This document shows, piece after piece, positions 12,130-23,652 of a stretch of DNA of 64,000 nt. Made by a program: the position numbers and the translations under genes. The notes beneath the pieces are model-generated. The model saw only the letters and a list, made by a program, of their open reading frames with translations. It ran no database searches and was not told the DNA's origin. The stretch's first letter is position 1; each line of letters starts with the position of its first letter. Origin of the DNA: Orychophragmus violaceus (lineage: Eukaryota; Streptophyta; Magnoliopsida; Brassicales; Brassicaceae). The DNA lies in contig CM058234.1 of assembly GCA_030180135.1 (NCBI GenBank), positions 29,856,766-29,920,765 of the forward strand, in the 5' to 3' direction.

Positions 12130-12628
12130 AGTCCCGATAAATTTTCTTTCTTCTTTCTTCTTTCTTCTTCTTCATTTCTCTCCTCGCGATAAACCCTAGC
12201 CGATTTCCCCTTTCCGATTTCTCACTCATTTCTTGCTTGAATTTTAACGATTCAAAGCTCTAACCTACTTGATTTTTCGTGCTCTATCCATATCTCTAAT
12301 CAATTTAAGCCGAAACCAAGGTATGTTCTCTTAATCTCGATTTTTCAGAAGCAAAATAAGGTAAAAAAAAGTTTGATTTTTAGCTTCTGAAACTTGAATC
12401 CGTGATGATTAGATGTTGGTTTAGGATGTCTGGCAGTGGAATGAAGGTTAGGAAGTAGTTTTCACGTTCGATTTTGAAAGTTTCTGAAAATTTTCATTTT
12501 TGTGATGCGACTTGTCTGATGCGCAAATTTTGACAGACTTAGGACGTGATTTGACTGCGTATATCCCTTGGATTGTTGTTGTTTATGATGCTGATTGTGC
12601 GAGATTGTTCTTATGACTTTGATTGCAG
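12130..12628 (+). promoter_or_regulatory. Host-like leader and probable intron before ORF1
   Basis: A CT-rich stretch (TTCTTCTTTC repeats, 12145-12180) is followed by AAACCCTAG, a telobox-like motif common in plant 5' ends. A splice-donor-like AAG/GTATGT lies at 12318-12326, and TTGCAG at 12623-12628 stands immediately before the ATG of ORF1. This would make a 308-bp intron (12321-12628) ending at the start codon. It suggests that ORF1 is expressed from a spliced or internally initiated transcript; this is inferred from sequence only. Confidence 0.5.
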
Positions 12629-14136
12629 ATGCCTCCTCGCGGACAACCTCATAAACGCGGCAGAGCTACTCCAGCAGCTGCAGATCAGATCCTATACCAG
12701 ACGAGTGGTTTACACGAGACTCGCCACTGCCTGAGCCGTATCAGCGAGACTATGATGCCATACAGTGGCCTTGGCCTAAGGAAGAGGGAACCGAGATTCT
12801 GACAGATAAATATTGGGGCAAAGCGCCTAAGGATGTGGCTAAGGATGCAGATTTCACTAACAGGCCGATATCAGAGCACTGGGATGACTATGATACGTTT
12901 CTCTACAACAGTTGGTTGGATATGGACGTCCAACCAACCAAATTTGCTGATTATCGGACCTGCAAGATCCTGGGCATTGATAGGCAGGTGCATACATTGG
13001 TTAAGTCCATGGGTTTGGGGACGATGCCTATGCAGTACTACCCACTTTACCCCGATCTAGTTAGACAGTTGATGGCTATTTGCAGAGTCTACTATCCTGA
13101 TCCGGACTGCCGGAGAACTTCTGGGGGTATCTTTTCTTTCAGGTGTCTGGGAGCCAGGTATCGGATTTCATTTCTTGATATCTGTCGTATTTATGGATTT
13201 AGTGTGGAGTCCACACGTTGCGGTATAGCTCTTGAGTGGGATAGACAGGAAGCGCAGCATTTTTGGGACCATTTTGGTAATGGACCATATGACTCGAGGA
13301 CTACGAAGCAGATTCAGGTCAGGCATCTGGTGCTGCGATATGTGATACGCATCTTGGGTTACACGCTGCTATGCAAGGCCGAGGCAAACAAGATGAGAAA
13401 GAATGAGCTTGAGGTACTTTTCATTGGATTGAAGGAGCTGTTTGTTGGTACTGACTTGAGAGATCCTGCTAGGGATCTAAACTTAGGAGCTGTGTTTGCT
13501 CATCACTTGTGCTCATTGACGAAGAAGGCATTAGATGGGAAGAGCACTGAGACAATAGGGAGTTTGCTTACTCCTATCTTTCAGCACTGCAGGATCCCTT
13601 TTCAGGGTATGGAGCGTGATGACAAAGAGGTATTCATGGATTTGACCCACCTGCAGAGTGCTACTTGGCTGAAGGAGAGACGTATATGGGTTTACTATGA
13701 CACACACGCTAGGAAGCGCAGTGTAGATCTTCCTGCTGCTGATCTGACCAGAATTGATACATTGGCTGCTTTGAGTTTCCAGCCTCCTACGAACGATCAG
13801 CGCAGTGTACCTACGATGGCCCATCCTCTGGGAGAGCCTTCTTCACGGCCTTCTTCTTCCTCTGCGCCTGCACCCAAGCCTGCTGCTGCTACATATGACA
13901 TTGGTCCTTATCCAGCTCCTTCGGTACCAGTGAGTGAGATGTCTGAGGGTGAGTGGAGAGAGCGTCAAGATGGTATACTACGGAGCATTTGGGATTTCAT
14001 GTGTGGCTGCACTTGCAGGAGACAGCCACAGATTCATCAGCCCATTCCTGTTCGTCGTCGTCGACAGCGTTCTCCGACTCCAGTTCTCTCGGGCAGTACT
14101 GATCCCTTGGATGGGAATGATGATGAAAGCGAGTGA
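12629..14136 (+). pseudogene. ATHILA ORF-1-like protein, one frameshift
   Basis: ATG at 12629 directly follows a splice-acceptor-like TTGCAG. The frame shifts near 12690 and is then open to TGA at 14134-14136. The protein has a basic Pro/Gly-rich start, a globular core with WDDYDTFLYNSWLDMDVQPT, GGIFSFRCLGARYRISFLD and later LFIGLKELFVGTDL, and a Ser/Ala/Pro-rich tail with an arginine-rich end. This resembles the Pfam ATHILA ORF-1 family as I recall it, a protein of unknown role seen in pol-less and full Athila elements. It occupies the position of the env-like gene. No membrane segment is evident. Confidence 0.75.
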
Positions 14137-14354
14137 GATCAGAGTCCCATTTTCAGACTATCGGTTCTGTTTTTCTTTTTCACTTTTCCTTTGATTTTTC
14201 TAGTTGATACTTATGTTTGGGATGCTGTACTTGATTCTAGACCATCTGTTGCTTTGATTTTGCTTGTTGTGATGTTTTCCAGCTTTCAGGTTTGAGATTT
14301 GAGATTTTCTCACGGACTAACTTGCTGACTGCTGACTAAACTGACTAAATCGCA

Positions 14355-14512
14355 GTGCAACGATCGACACGGTCCTGTGTGTCGATCGATTCAACACGAA
14401 AATCGCATTGCAGCGATCGTTGCGGACCTGAGCAACGATCGACACAAAATCGCAATCGCCCTGCAACGATCGTCGCATTTATGCGTAAGGATCGATGCAG
14501 GTGCGAGAGAGG
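14355..14512 (+). repeat. Pre-PPT cluster of paired CGATCG-type palindromes
   Basis: Three pairs: 14361/14383, 14414/14436 and 14467/14489, each exactly 22 bp apart. The last half-site is degenerate (GGATCG). Confidence 0.85.
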
Positions 14513-14571
14513 TAAAAACCGACAGAATTCAATACATCCTTTTCTTCTTTTACCGAGCCTAGGCTTTACAC

Positions 14572-15523
14572 CACTGGGGACAGTGTGTTTCAAGTGTGGG
14601 GGAGGTAGCTACTGACGCACGGTTTTTGTTTTCTTAGAGTCAGTCAAAATTTTGTTTTATCGAGTCAAAACAGTTTAAGTAGGAAACAATGAATTTTTGA
14701 GAAGCCAACAACACTTGCAGGAACTTAAGTAACCATTGGGATGAGCTTGCAACATCAATCTATGACTATTAGAAAACCCAATGCAAATCAGCCTACTGAG
14801 GACACCCATATCAATTTAGGCATTCAGAGAATCCTTTACTGACTTCACCCCTAATTTTGACTTAATTTTCTCACCTAAGGGCTTGGTATACCTTGAGTCG
14901 GATTCCTCTTTTAGTTCTGATACAGCTTGTAAACCTGTCCAAGTAAGGTTCCCTTCTCCCCTTCCTTAAAGTTAAAAAAAAAAAAAAGAGAATAATAAAC
15001 TGAGGATGAGCTAGTAGCTCCGAAGTGGTGGCGGGAGTGGTAGAGACCCCTATTACCTCCTGTGCATCCATGGAATGTGTCCAAAGTACACCCCATAACA
15101 GGAAGAGCACTGATAAAAAAATGATACCCAATGGGGAAAAATCAGTTGCTAAGAAAGGGAAAAGAGTAGAAAGGAACCAGAAAAAGATAGTATGGTGGTC
15201 TAGAGCTAACAGAGTAAGAATCCATGTGCCCTTTGATCGATAATCCTTAGGTGAGACCGCACTTAAATTCTTATAGACGTCAGTAGAGTGAATTTGAATG
15301 CTTTGGATTGATTGTGGAGTTTACTCAGGACAGTTGCTAAGTGTGGGGGAAGTATATGTTGGTCTTGATGTCTTGCAGGTGAATTTTTCATGTGGCTTAC
15401 TAAGGGGAATCTGAGTGTTTTCGCTTCTAAGATGAAAAGAGTTTCTGAAAGTTTTCAAACCTCTTCACCATATTCTAATTCTCTGTTTTGCTTGAGGGCA
15501 AGCAAAGGCTAAGTGTGGGGGAG
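14572..15523 (+). promoter_or_regulatory. Three polypurine modules, two with a hairpin
   Basis: Polypurine motifs AAGTGTGGGGGA occur at 14592, 15339 and 15511. The first is preceded by hairpin CACTG-GGGA-CAGTG (14572-14585). The last, the functional PPT beside the LTR, is preceded by an 8-bp hairpin TTTGCTTG AGGG CAAGCAAA (15487-15506). The middle one has only a weak ACT/AGT pairing. 14606-15338 holds no gene; it includes a short A-run at 14977-14988. Confidence 0.75.
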
Positions 15524-16725
15524 TGGATATACCATGGATTTTAGGGTTTTTAACCATGGTATATGTCTTATTTATCGAGTCTTTTATTATGTTTTGGAGT
15601 CTTTTAGGTATGTTTACAGGTTTAGGTACGTTTGGAGCGGATTTGGATATTATGGCGCATTCTGGAGCTATTTAGAGCATTTGGCCGAGAGGAAGAGTTC
15701 ACTGTCCAAAACAGAGATTTTCATCGATCGACACATCTCGTGCATCGATCGACACACATGCGAATCATGCATATTCTCGGCGGTCTAATGAAAGATTTGG
15801 AAATTGCACTTTAGCCCAGAAGTTTCTCATAATTACAAAAAGGCTCCAGCCGTGATTAGATCATTATATTAGGGTTTTTAGCCACTTGTTTAGGCTACGC
15901 TTTCATACTTTGAGCATAGAGATTTTAGAGCTTTTGGGGCTGATCTGAACCTGTATTGCTTCCTGTTTTTGAAGAAGATTTCGAACCCCTTTTTATTCTT
16001 TACTCTCTATTTATGCAATTTATTCATTCATTGATTTGTGTTTCATTAATCATGTCTGAGTAGATTCATAGTTAGGTTTAGGGATTCTCGTTAGGATTTT
16101 CATGACTTGTTAGATTAATTTATCAGTTTAGGATTCATAACTTATTTGTTCTTCAACCTGAATTGTGCTTAATACTAGTTTCTAACCTGATCACTTAGAA
16201 TCTAGACTTTAGGTTATTAAATTGACATGAAAGTGTAATTTAGAATCTGATCTATTTAGGTTGAGCAATTGAATTATCCGCAAATAAATTTGGTTTAATT
16301 GAATTGTGAACAAATCGAACTTGCACTTAAGGCTAGTTTAGTCTGTTAGGAATTGCAAAGAAGAAATTTGGGTTTCTGCTATTAGACTTAGAGAATTCTC
16401 GCAACGAAAGTTGGTTAGTTCTATATCTGTGTTTGAGTTCTAGAATCGAACTTAATTTGATCTTGACTGATAGTTAATCTGCTTGTCTGATTTCCTGAGA
16501 ACTCCCTAGACTTGACGCTTTTAGTATCTGCTTACAAACCACTCTTCCTACTGATTTACTTTTTGTTCTGGTTTACTGCTTATTCTTTGTTTCACCTAGC
16601 TTAACTTGACGTTCTACAATCTATCGTAAGGTCTAGAGTCTCTGTGGATTTTGATACCCTATATACTACTGTCACGTCTGTGCACTTGCAGTGTAGATCT
16701 AGGGATTAAAACTCTGATCGTATCA
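15524..16725 (+). repeat. 3' LTR of Athila-like element 1
   Basis: Aligns with 7605-8801 over its full length; its start reads TGGATAT instead of TGATAT. CGATCG pair at 15725/15746. Ends TATCA, followed by TSD AATAC. Confidence 0.92.
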
Positions 16726-16730
16726 AATAC

Positions 16731-17509
16731 ATATATGAAAGAGATATTTGGAGTGGGTTGGATGATAGTAAAAATGGACGGAAGTGGGGATGAATACGGA
16801 AAAAAAAATGGCTGATAAAATGAAGCTCAAGTTCTATAAGTATTGGGGGAACTTTGATAATTCAAATATGATGATCCATGTTGTTGTTGTTCTTGATCCT
16901 CGATACAAGATGAGATGGGTAAAGTGGATGATTGAAGGAACTTACCCAAAACCTGAGGCTAGTCGTTTGATTGTCATGATCATAGATGCGCTGAACAGGT
17001 TGTTTGCATATTATACATATGTGCAGTCGCAAGGTTCAGGGATATCTCTTCAAGAGAAAACAAAAGTAAGCTCAGGTGTTAAGGAAAAAGAGAAGAAACA
17101 TTCACTGATGGATGAAATGTTTGATGATGCTGAGGAAAGCGAAGAGGTTGCTGCTTCAAAATCAGAGCTAGAGTATTATTTGGATGATATTCGAGAGGAC
17201 CGAAAGAATCTAAAGTTCGATATATTATATTGGTGGAAGACAACGGGGTCTAAGTATAAGATTTTGTCACTTATGGCAAGAGATTTGTTAGTTATACCTG
17301 TCTCAACAGTTGCATCAGAATCTGCATTTAGTACAGGTACTCGAGTACTAGATCGTTTCTGTAGCTCTTTGACGCCAAGAACTGTGGAAGCTCTTATTTG
17401 TACCCAAGATTGGTATCGTGATGGTGAAGAAGATCTAAGAGTAGAAGAAATGCTTGTTGAACTTGAGGATATCGAATCAGGTAATTATGCTTTGTTTTCT
17501 ATGTTCTAG
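16731..17509 (+). pseudogene. hAT transposase, 3' part with dimerisation domain
   Basis: This is the continuation of the transposase after the retrotransposon. It encodes LDPRYKMRWVKW, typical of the hAT central domain. The C-terminal dimerisation region follows: LEYYLDDIRED, ILYWWKTTGSKYKILSLMARDLL and VASESAFSTGTRVLD, with the conserved WW and SESAFS motifs. It ends at a TAG at 17507-17509. This half is open over about 240 codons, so decay is concentrated in the N-terminal half. The 17510-18312 tail holds no gene, only the hAT 3' region with terminal GGATATCC motifs. Confidence 0.9.
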
Positions 17510-18320
17510 TTTATGAATTTTTATTTTCATGAATCTGTATTCATGATTGTTTTAATTTACTGAAGTTGCAACACTAAATATTCAACCATGATTAGAAGTG
17601 AAGTTTGGATGAGGTAATATCAGTCACTGCTTTTGAGTTGTTATTTCTTGGCTAGCTATTTAAGAGATGAAGCAGCTTAGCTAAATACTGATATTATAGT
17701 GAAGTACTTGGTGTGAGGTAATATCAGTCCCTTGGTCTGAAGTACTTGTCGGGTCCCTTTTTATGTAGTTGATGATTGCATTTCTTTCTCGTTTAAATTT
17801 CATCTTCTCTGTTTTTTTAATTTCCTCAGTTACATATTTGTTTGTTCCTTCACACGCTTGAACATAATCTTTAACACTTTGTTTTCTTTGTTTTCTTTGT
17901 CTTCTCTTATTTTTGTTCATGTTTAGGATTTTGGTTTTGATTATAACTAAGCTTGTCTTTCTTTTATTAATTCAGGTTTATTTTTGAAACAAGCATGAAG
18001 ATGGACATGGACATGAAGACACAACCTCTCTTTTACTATTTTATTTTTTGTTACTTATGTTTTGTTAGTTAAACTATTGGTTATTATCTCTTTCACAATG
18101 ATCTTTTGATACTATTATCTTTAACATATGATCTTTTGTTATTATGTTTGTGTGTACAAGATGTAAATTTATATTTGTAAACCAAATTTCTGATCGGATC
18201 TGGATATCCGCAGATTCCGTGGATATCCGCTATTTTCCGGATAGTCATATTGCATATCCGACGAATCCGGATACTTCAAAAAAGGCGGATATCCGGATCC
18301 GTTCCAGGCCTAACTGTACT

Positions 18321-18639
18321 GATTCCCTAGGAGCTCATATTAGTTTGACTTGGAAGCATCACAGTTGGAAGCATCTCTGTGATGACTTGGAAGAATCTTT
18401 CCAAAACATAAAAAGCCTATGGGATCGACCCAGCAACAGAAAGGATTGGCTTATTCACAAAATGCTATGATGGTAGTTTTGAGATCATTGTGTTACTAGA
18501 TCATTGATTTTACGCTCTAATTGAGTATATGATGCTAAATTTGGCATTAATAAAACCATCTTTCATTGCAATATTCAGATGCCATTTGACAAAATATATC
18601 TTTAAAAAATATGTAACAATAACAACAAGACAAAAGCTT
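18321..18639. other. Short intergenic stretch
   Basis: Lies between the hAT right duplication and the RID3 stop codon. It probably includes the RID3 3' UTR. No other feature seen. Confidence 0.6.
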
Positions 18640-20741
18640 TCAATCGGAACCACCGGTTATTTCTTCATCCATAACCACTTGGAGCAAATTATCATAATTC
18701 TTCTGCCATTGATCATTCATCTGTAAAGATTTTTTGTATTCAAGTTTCAATCTTTCCATTTCGATCTCCGTTGCTGCAGAGCCTTGTTGCTGACACCAAC
18801 CAAGAACAAATACAGAATTGTCAAAAACAGAGGAATAAGTGTTTTATAGAAACAGAGGAAACACAAACCTGAAGTTCTCTAACTTGCTCGTTAATAAGGT
18901 CAGCACTGAGGAAAGAAGAGTAAACAGGAACATCAGAAGATGGTGGCGGATCAACGATAACTATACCATCCATAGTATCTTCTCCTGATATTTCGTATTT
19001 TTCCAAAGGCGGAGGTAATGAAGACCCATTTCTTTTCCAGGAAGATTGTGATTTGTTGGAGTTACCAACAATCGTTTTTCTGACAACTTGAATATTGTTC
19101 ACAGGACCTGTAAGAAAAAAAGATTTTCAAGGGCATGAAAGGGTCAACTGATAATCACTTTACATAAGTAAAACTTAAACAGAAGAAAATGCTTACGCAA
19201 AATACCTTTTCCATGGCTGAAAACACGAACAGGGCGACGCGATTTGGGATCCCAAACACAAATCGTACCATCTTCTGATCCAGAAATCAAAAGGTTTCCG
19301 TCTGCACAATATGCTAAGCAAGTAACAGCTTTGCTGTTCGCATAGAAATTATTGAGCAATAATTATAAATAAGCTAAGGGATGTTAATTTCTCAGTAAAA
19401 AACAAATGCAACATGTTAAGAGATCTGATAAAAAAACGATCATATAATCAAGAAGTACTACAAGCTAATGCTCAAACATCTCATCAAAACAATATTAGAG
19501 TTGAAAATTATTAAAATATAATCATGACTTACAAGATGTAAGCAAAAGATAAGAAGATAGTACCTTTGTTCAGATACTGAACCAAGAACTTGTGTCGCAT
19601 AGTCATTTGAAGAATTCATGGCACCGATATAAATTTTGCTATCTCTACTACCAGCATAGAAAACAGACCCGCCAGGGTCCAATGCAAGTGCATTGATGGC
19701 TGAAGGAAATATGATATTTCTCAACAATTTCCCTTTCGACAGGCTCCAAACCTATGGATATACAGAATCCAACCAAGGACAAAAAATAGAAAGCTATATC
19801 AGGGTTTTATGCTAAGCATTTAGCAAAGCGCTTAACTTTCATTGGAGTTAACAAATGCATATAGATTACTAGTCCAAACAAGTACCTTGCAAGTCCTATC
19901 TTCTGAAGCACTAACTATCATAGCATTGCAGCCTCCATAGTCTATGACAATGCCGGTAACAGACATTGTATGCTCATTAAAATTGTGTTCATAGAGAGTG
20001 ATCCCTTGCTGCCTCTGGAAATCATCAAATAGCCTAACAAACCAACAAGCGCAAAACAATAAGAATAAAAGGCAACACCTTTACGAAACAAACAAAAAAA
20101 ACTTAAAACCAGGCAAGAGAAACACACAAGATTTAACCTTATAAGAGACCAGACTCTAACAGATCCATCTTGAGATCCTGAAACCAACAAAGAATCGTCT
20201 CCAGAGAACACAAAGCATGTTACTGAACGGTAATGACCGTGCCACTTCTTAAGCAGCTTCCCAGTCGATACCTAAATTCACCACTATGGAACTCAAGTAC
20301 GCTTGAAGTGAAATCCATTTATACAATTGTTTACCTCCCAAAGAAATATATCTCCAGAGGTTCCACCACCAACTATGTAAGTTCCTTCACTGTTAACTGC
20401 AAGAGCCTTTATTGACTCCACAGGGAAGCTCCTAACTTCTACTTGAGGCTACAATCAAAAACATCTTTAATCCCCAAAAAAAAAGAATAAAAGCTTTAGA
20501 GAAACAAAAGTGGGTGATATGAGAGGGAAGAAACCTTATTCCAAGACCAGAAGAAAATCGATCCAGATGAACCGGATGCGTTACGGAGCTGAGAGGCGGC
20601 GAGGAATTTTTCTCCGACGGCAGTGAGACTGTGCGCGGGAGAGGCGCATGGCTTGAATACAAGTTGCTCCTTCCCGGTTTTGAGATCCCAGCTTCCGATT
20701 CCGCTATCGATTGACGATGAAGCAATAACAGATATCTCCAT
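18640..20741 (-). CDS. RID3: WD40-repeat protein, RID3 / IPI3 family
   Basis: Eight exons on the minus strand: 20741-20535, 20448-20335, 20271-20138, 20033-19886, 19751-19564, 19333-19197, 19107-18869 and 18789-18640, all with GT-AG introns. This gives 1,317 nt and 438 residues, the length I recall for A. thaliana RID3 (At3g49180). WD40 repeats are visible as SGSIFFWSW, SGDIFLWE, LLVSGSQDGSVRVWSL, SASEDRTCKVWSL and LLISGSEDGTICVWDP. A charged coiled-coil-like tail ends in DEEITGGSD. Yeast IPI3, its relative, acts in the Rix1 complex in 60S ribosome maturation; Arabidopsis RID3 is known from root-initiation and callus mutants. Exon 6 has an alternative donor at 19206, which would drop 3 residues. 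It looks intact. Confidence 0.93.
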
Positions 20742-20972
20742 AGCTAATTTCTCTATTTCTTCAGAGAAGGAGGGACGAAGAAACCTTTTTTTAGTGTCTG
20801 TGGTTTATGATATCAATTAGGGTTTATAAAATCCGTATTTGATTGAATAAAATAATACTTTTGCGGCGTATTAGTAGTTTCATTAAACATGAGGGGGTTA
20901 TGACGTAAATATTAGATAATTAACATTTTATTGAGATATACGTACGGTATCGGAACCTTCTGATTGGAAACG
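20742..20972. promoter_or_regulatory. Divergent promoter region RID3 / EMB2261
   Basis: Only 231 bp separate the two start codons. A telobox-type AAACCCTAA reads on the minus strand at 20825-20817, 76 bp before the RID3 ATG; such boxes are frequent upstream of plant ribosome-biogenesis genes, which suits an IPI3 relative. The remainder is AT-rich. Both 5' UTRs must be short. Confidence 0.7.
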
Positions 20973-23623
20973 ATGGCGATGATAAGCTTTTCACTTCCAT
21001 CTCCCGCCAAACTTCCCGTTTCATCTCGACTGGCCGTACCGAATCGCGTCAACGTCGCCGACCGTCTGATCCTCCGCCATCTCAATGCCGGAGATCTTCG
21101 GGGAGCGGTCTCGGCTCTTGATCTCCTGGCTCGTGATGGTATTCGCCCCACTGACTCCGTCACTTTCTCTTCCCTCCTCAAGTCTTGTATCCGAGCACGC
21201 GAATTTCGACTCGGAAAACTCGTTCACTCCCGATTAGTCGAGTTTGAGATCGAGCCTGACTCGGTTCTCTACAACTCACTGATCAGCTTGTATTCGAAAT
21301 CCGGAGATTTAGCGCGAGCCGAGGATGTGTTTGAGACCATGGAGAGATTAAGTAAGCGAGATATTGTTTCGTGGAGTGCTATGATGGCTTGTTTCGCTAA
21401 CAATGGAAAGGAACTCGATGCGATTAAGATCTTTGTTGAGTTTCTGGAGATGGGTTTAGTGCCAAACGATTATTGTTACACAGCGGTGATTCGAGCTTGC
21501 TCGAGTCCGGAAAATGTTTCCGTTGGAAGAGTGATTTTAGGTTTTTTGATAAAGACTGGTCATTTTGAATCCGACGTCTGTGTAGGTTGTTCTTTGATCG
21601 ATATGTTTGTGAAAGGGGAGAACAATCTCGAGAATGCCTATAAAGTGTTCGATCAAATGTCTGAACTAAATGTTGTTACTTGGACATTGATGATTACTCG
21701 GTGTATGCAATTGGGGTTTCCTAGGGAAGCAATCAGGTTTTTCTTGGACATGGTTTTAAGCGGGTTTGAATCAGATAAGTTCACACTAAGCTCTGTTTTC
21801 TCGGCGTGTGCTGAGTTGGAGGATCTGTCCTTGGGAAAGCAGTTGCATTCTTGGGCCATAAGGTCAGGACTATCGGTTGATGTTGGTTGTAGTTTAGTTG
21901 ACATGTATGCGAAATGCTCTGTGGATGGTTCTATAGATGATTGCAGGAAGGTATTTGATAGAATGCATGATCATAGTGTTATGTCATGGACGGCATTGAT
22001 CACAGGTTATATGCAGAACTGTAATCTCGATACAGAGGCTATTAAGCTGTTTTGTGAAATGATAACCCAAGGTTGCGTCCAGCCAAATCATTTCACTTTC
22101 TCGAGCGCATTCAAAGCGTGCGGGAATCTTTCGGATCCACGAGGAGGTAAACAGGTTCTTGGTCATGCCTTCAAAAGAGGTCTTGCTTCGAATAGCTCTG
22201 TTGCGAACTCGGTCATCAGCATGTTTGTTAAATCGGACAGGATGGAAGACGCTCAGAGAGCTTTTGAATCACTTTCCGAGAAGAACTTGGTCTCGTATAA
22301 CACGTTTCTTGACGGAGCCTGCAGGAGCTTGGATTTTGAGGAAGCTTTTAAGATTTTCCTTGAGATCACTGAGAGAGAATTAGGTGTTAGCGCTTTCACA
22401 TTTGCCAGCTTGTTGAGTGGAGTTGCGAGTATTGGTTCGATAAGAAAAGGCGAGCAAATCCATTCTCAGGTGGTTAAACTCGGGCTCTCGTGCAATCAGC
22501 CTGTCTGCAATGCTTTGATCTCTATGTATTCCAAATGTGGAAGCATTGACACAGCTTCTCGAGTCTTCAATCTAATGCAAAATCGTAATGTCATCTCATG
22601 GACTTCAATGATCACAGGTTTCGCAAAACATGGATCCTCTAAAAGGGTACTGGAAACATTCAACCAAATGACGGAAGCAGGGGCGAAGCCAAATGAGGTC
22701 ACTTACGTTGCAATCTTATCCGCATGCAGCCATGTCGGTTTGGTTTACGAAGGATGGAGACATTTCAAATCAATGTATGAAGACCATAAGATCAAACCTA
22801 GAATGGAGCATTATGCGTGTATGGTTGATCTTCTATGTCGATCCGGACTTCTCACAGACGCATTTGAGTTCATTAACACAATGCCCTTCCAGGCCGATGT
22901 TCTAGTGTGGCGTACGTTTCTTGGAGCTTGTAGGGTTCACAGTAACACGGAGCTTGGAGAGATGGCTGCGAGAAAGATCTTAGAACTTGACCCGAATGAG
23001 CCTGCGGCTTATATACAGCTCTCAAATATATACGCTAGTACAGGTATCTATATAATTCAAACACAACCCGATCAAACTCTTTTCTAATGACCAAAGTTAT
23101 GTGAAGTTAGACTATGTTGAATGTTTTGACTTTTGATGTAGGGAAATGGGAAGAATCTGCAGAGATGAGGAAGAAGATGAAAGAGAGAAACTTGGTTAAA
23201 GAAGGAGGTTGCAGTTGGATAGAGGTGGGAGATGAGGTTCATAAGTTCTACGCGGGCGATACATCTCACCCGGATAGTCATCGTATATATGATGAACTGG
23301 ACCGATTGATTAGAGAAATAAAACGTTGTGGATACGTTCCTGATACGGATCTTGTTCTTCACAAGCTCGAGGAAGAGGATAATGAGGCAGAGAAGGAGAG
23401 GTTATTGTTTCAGCACAGCGAGAAAATCGCGGTTGCGTTTGGGCTTATAAGCACGGGGAAATCGAAACCAGTTAGGGTGTTCAAGAACATACGGGTATGC
23501 GGAGATTGCCATAACGCGATGAAGTATATAACATTGGTCTCTGGTAGAGAGATTGTGTTGAGAGATTTAAATCGCTTTCATCATTTTAAAGATGGGAAAT
23601 GTTCTTGTAATGACTATTGGTGA
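20973..23623 (+). CDS. EMB2261: PPR protein, PLS-DYW class (EMB2261-like)
   Basis: Two exons, 20973-23043 and 23142-23623, with a 98-bp GT-AG intron, encode 850 residues, the length I recall for A. thaliana At3g49170 (EMB2261). The ATG at 20973 is the first in frame; one at 20979 is equally possible. Ser/Pro-rich N-terminus, a probable plastid transit peptide. Tandem P, L and S repeats run from about residue 35 to 650 (repeated VxWTxMI, LxSAxSxCA and GKQLHSxA patterns). E domains follow, then a DYW deaminase-like domain: HSEKIAVAFGLI, CGDCHNA, HHFKDGKCSC and the final DYW. Such proteins specify C-to-U RNA editing sites in organelles. The intron lies before the E/DYW part. Gene looks intact. 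Confidence 0.93.
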
Positions 23624-23652
23624 CTTTGAGATTTAGACAATCAATCCAACAC

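Larger units (their letters stand above)
7605..16725 (+). mobile_element. Athila-like LTR retrotransposon lacking pol
   Basis: LTRs at 7605-8801 and 15524-16725 are flanked by a perfect 5-bp duplication AATAC (7600-7604 and 16726-16730). A tRNA-Asp type primer-binding site lies at 8808-8825 and a polypurine tract at 15511-15523. Inside are a gag/retropepsin-like frame (9040-11787) and an ATHILA ORF-1-like frame (12629-14136). No reverse transcriptase, RNase H or integrase is present in any frame, so it is non-autonomous. The LTRs differ by a few percent by eye. It sits in the hAT transposase gene in the same orientation. Confidence 0.93.
5668..18320 (+). mobile_element. hAT-superfamily DNA transposon with nested LTR element
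   Basis: The terminal inverted repeat begins TAGGCCTGG at 5676 and ends CCAGGCCTA at 18312. It is flanked by an 8-bp target duplication, ATTGTACT (5668-5675) and ACTGTACT (18313-18320), with one mismatch; 8 bp is the hAT hallmark. Inside each end lie clustered GGATCC / GGATATCCG motifs (about 5690-5810 and 18195-18300), probable transposase sites. Without the 9,121-bp LTR element and its 5-bp duplication the transposon would be ~3.5 kb, the size of an autonomous hAT, but its transposase is broken. Confidence 0.92.
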
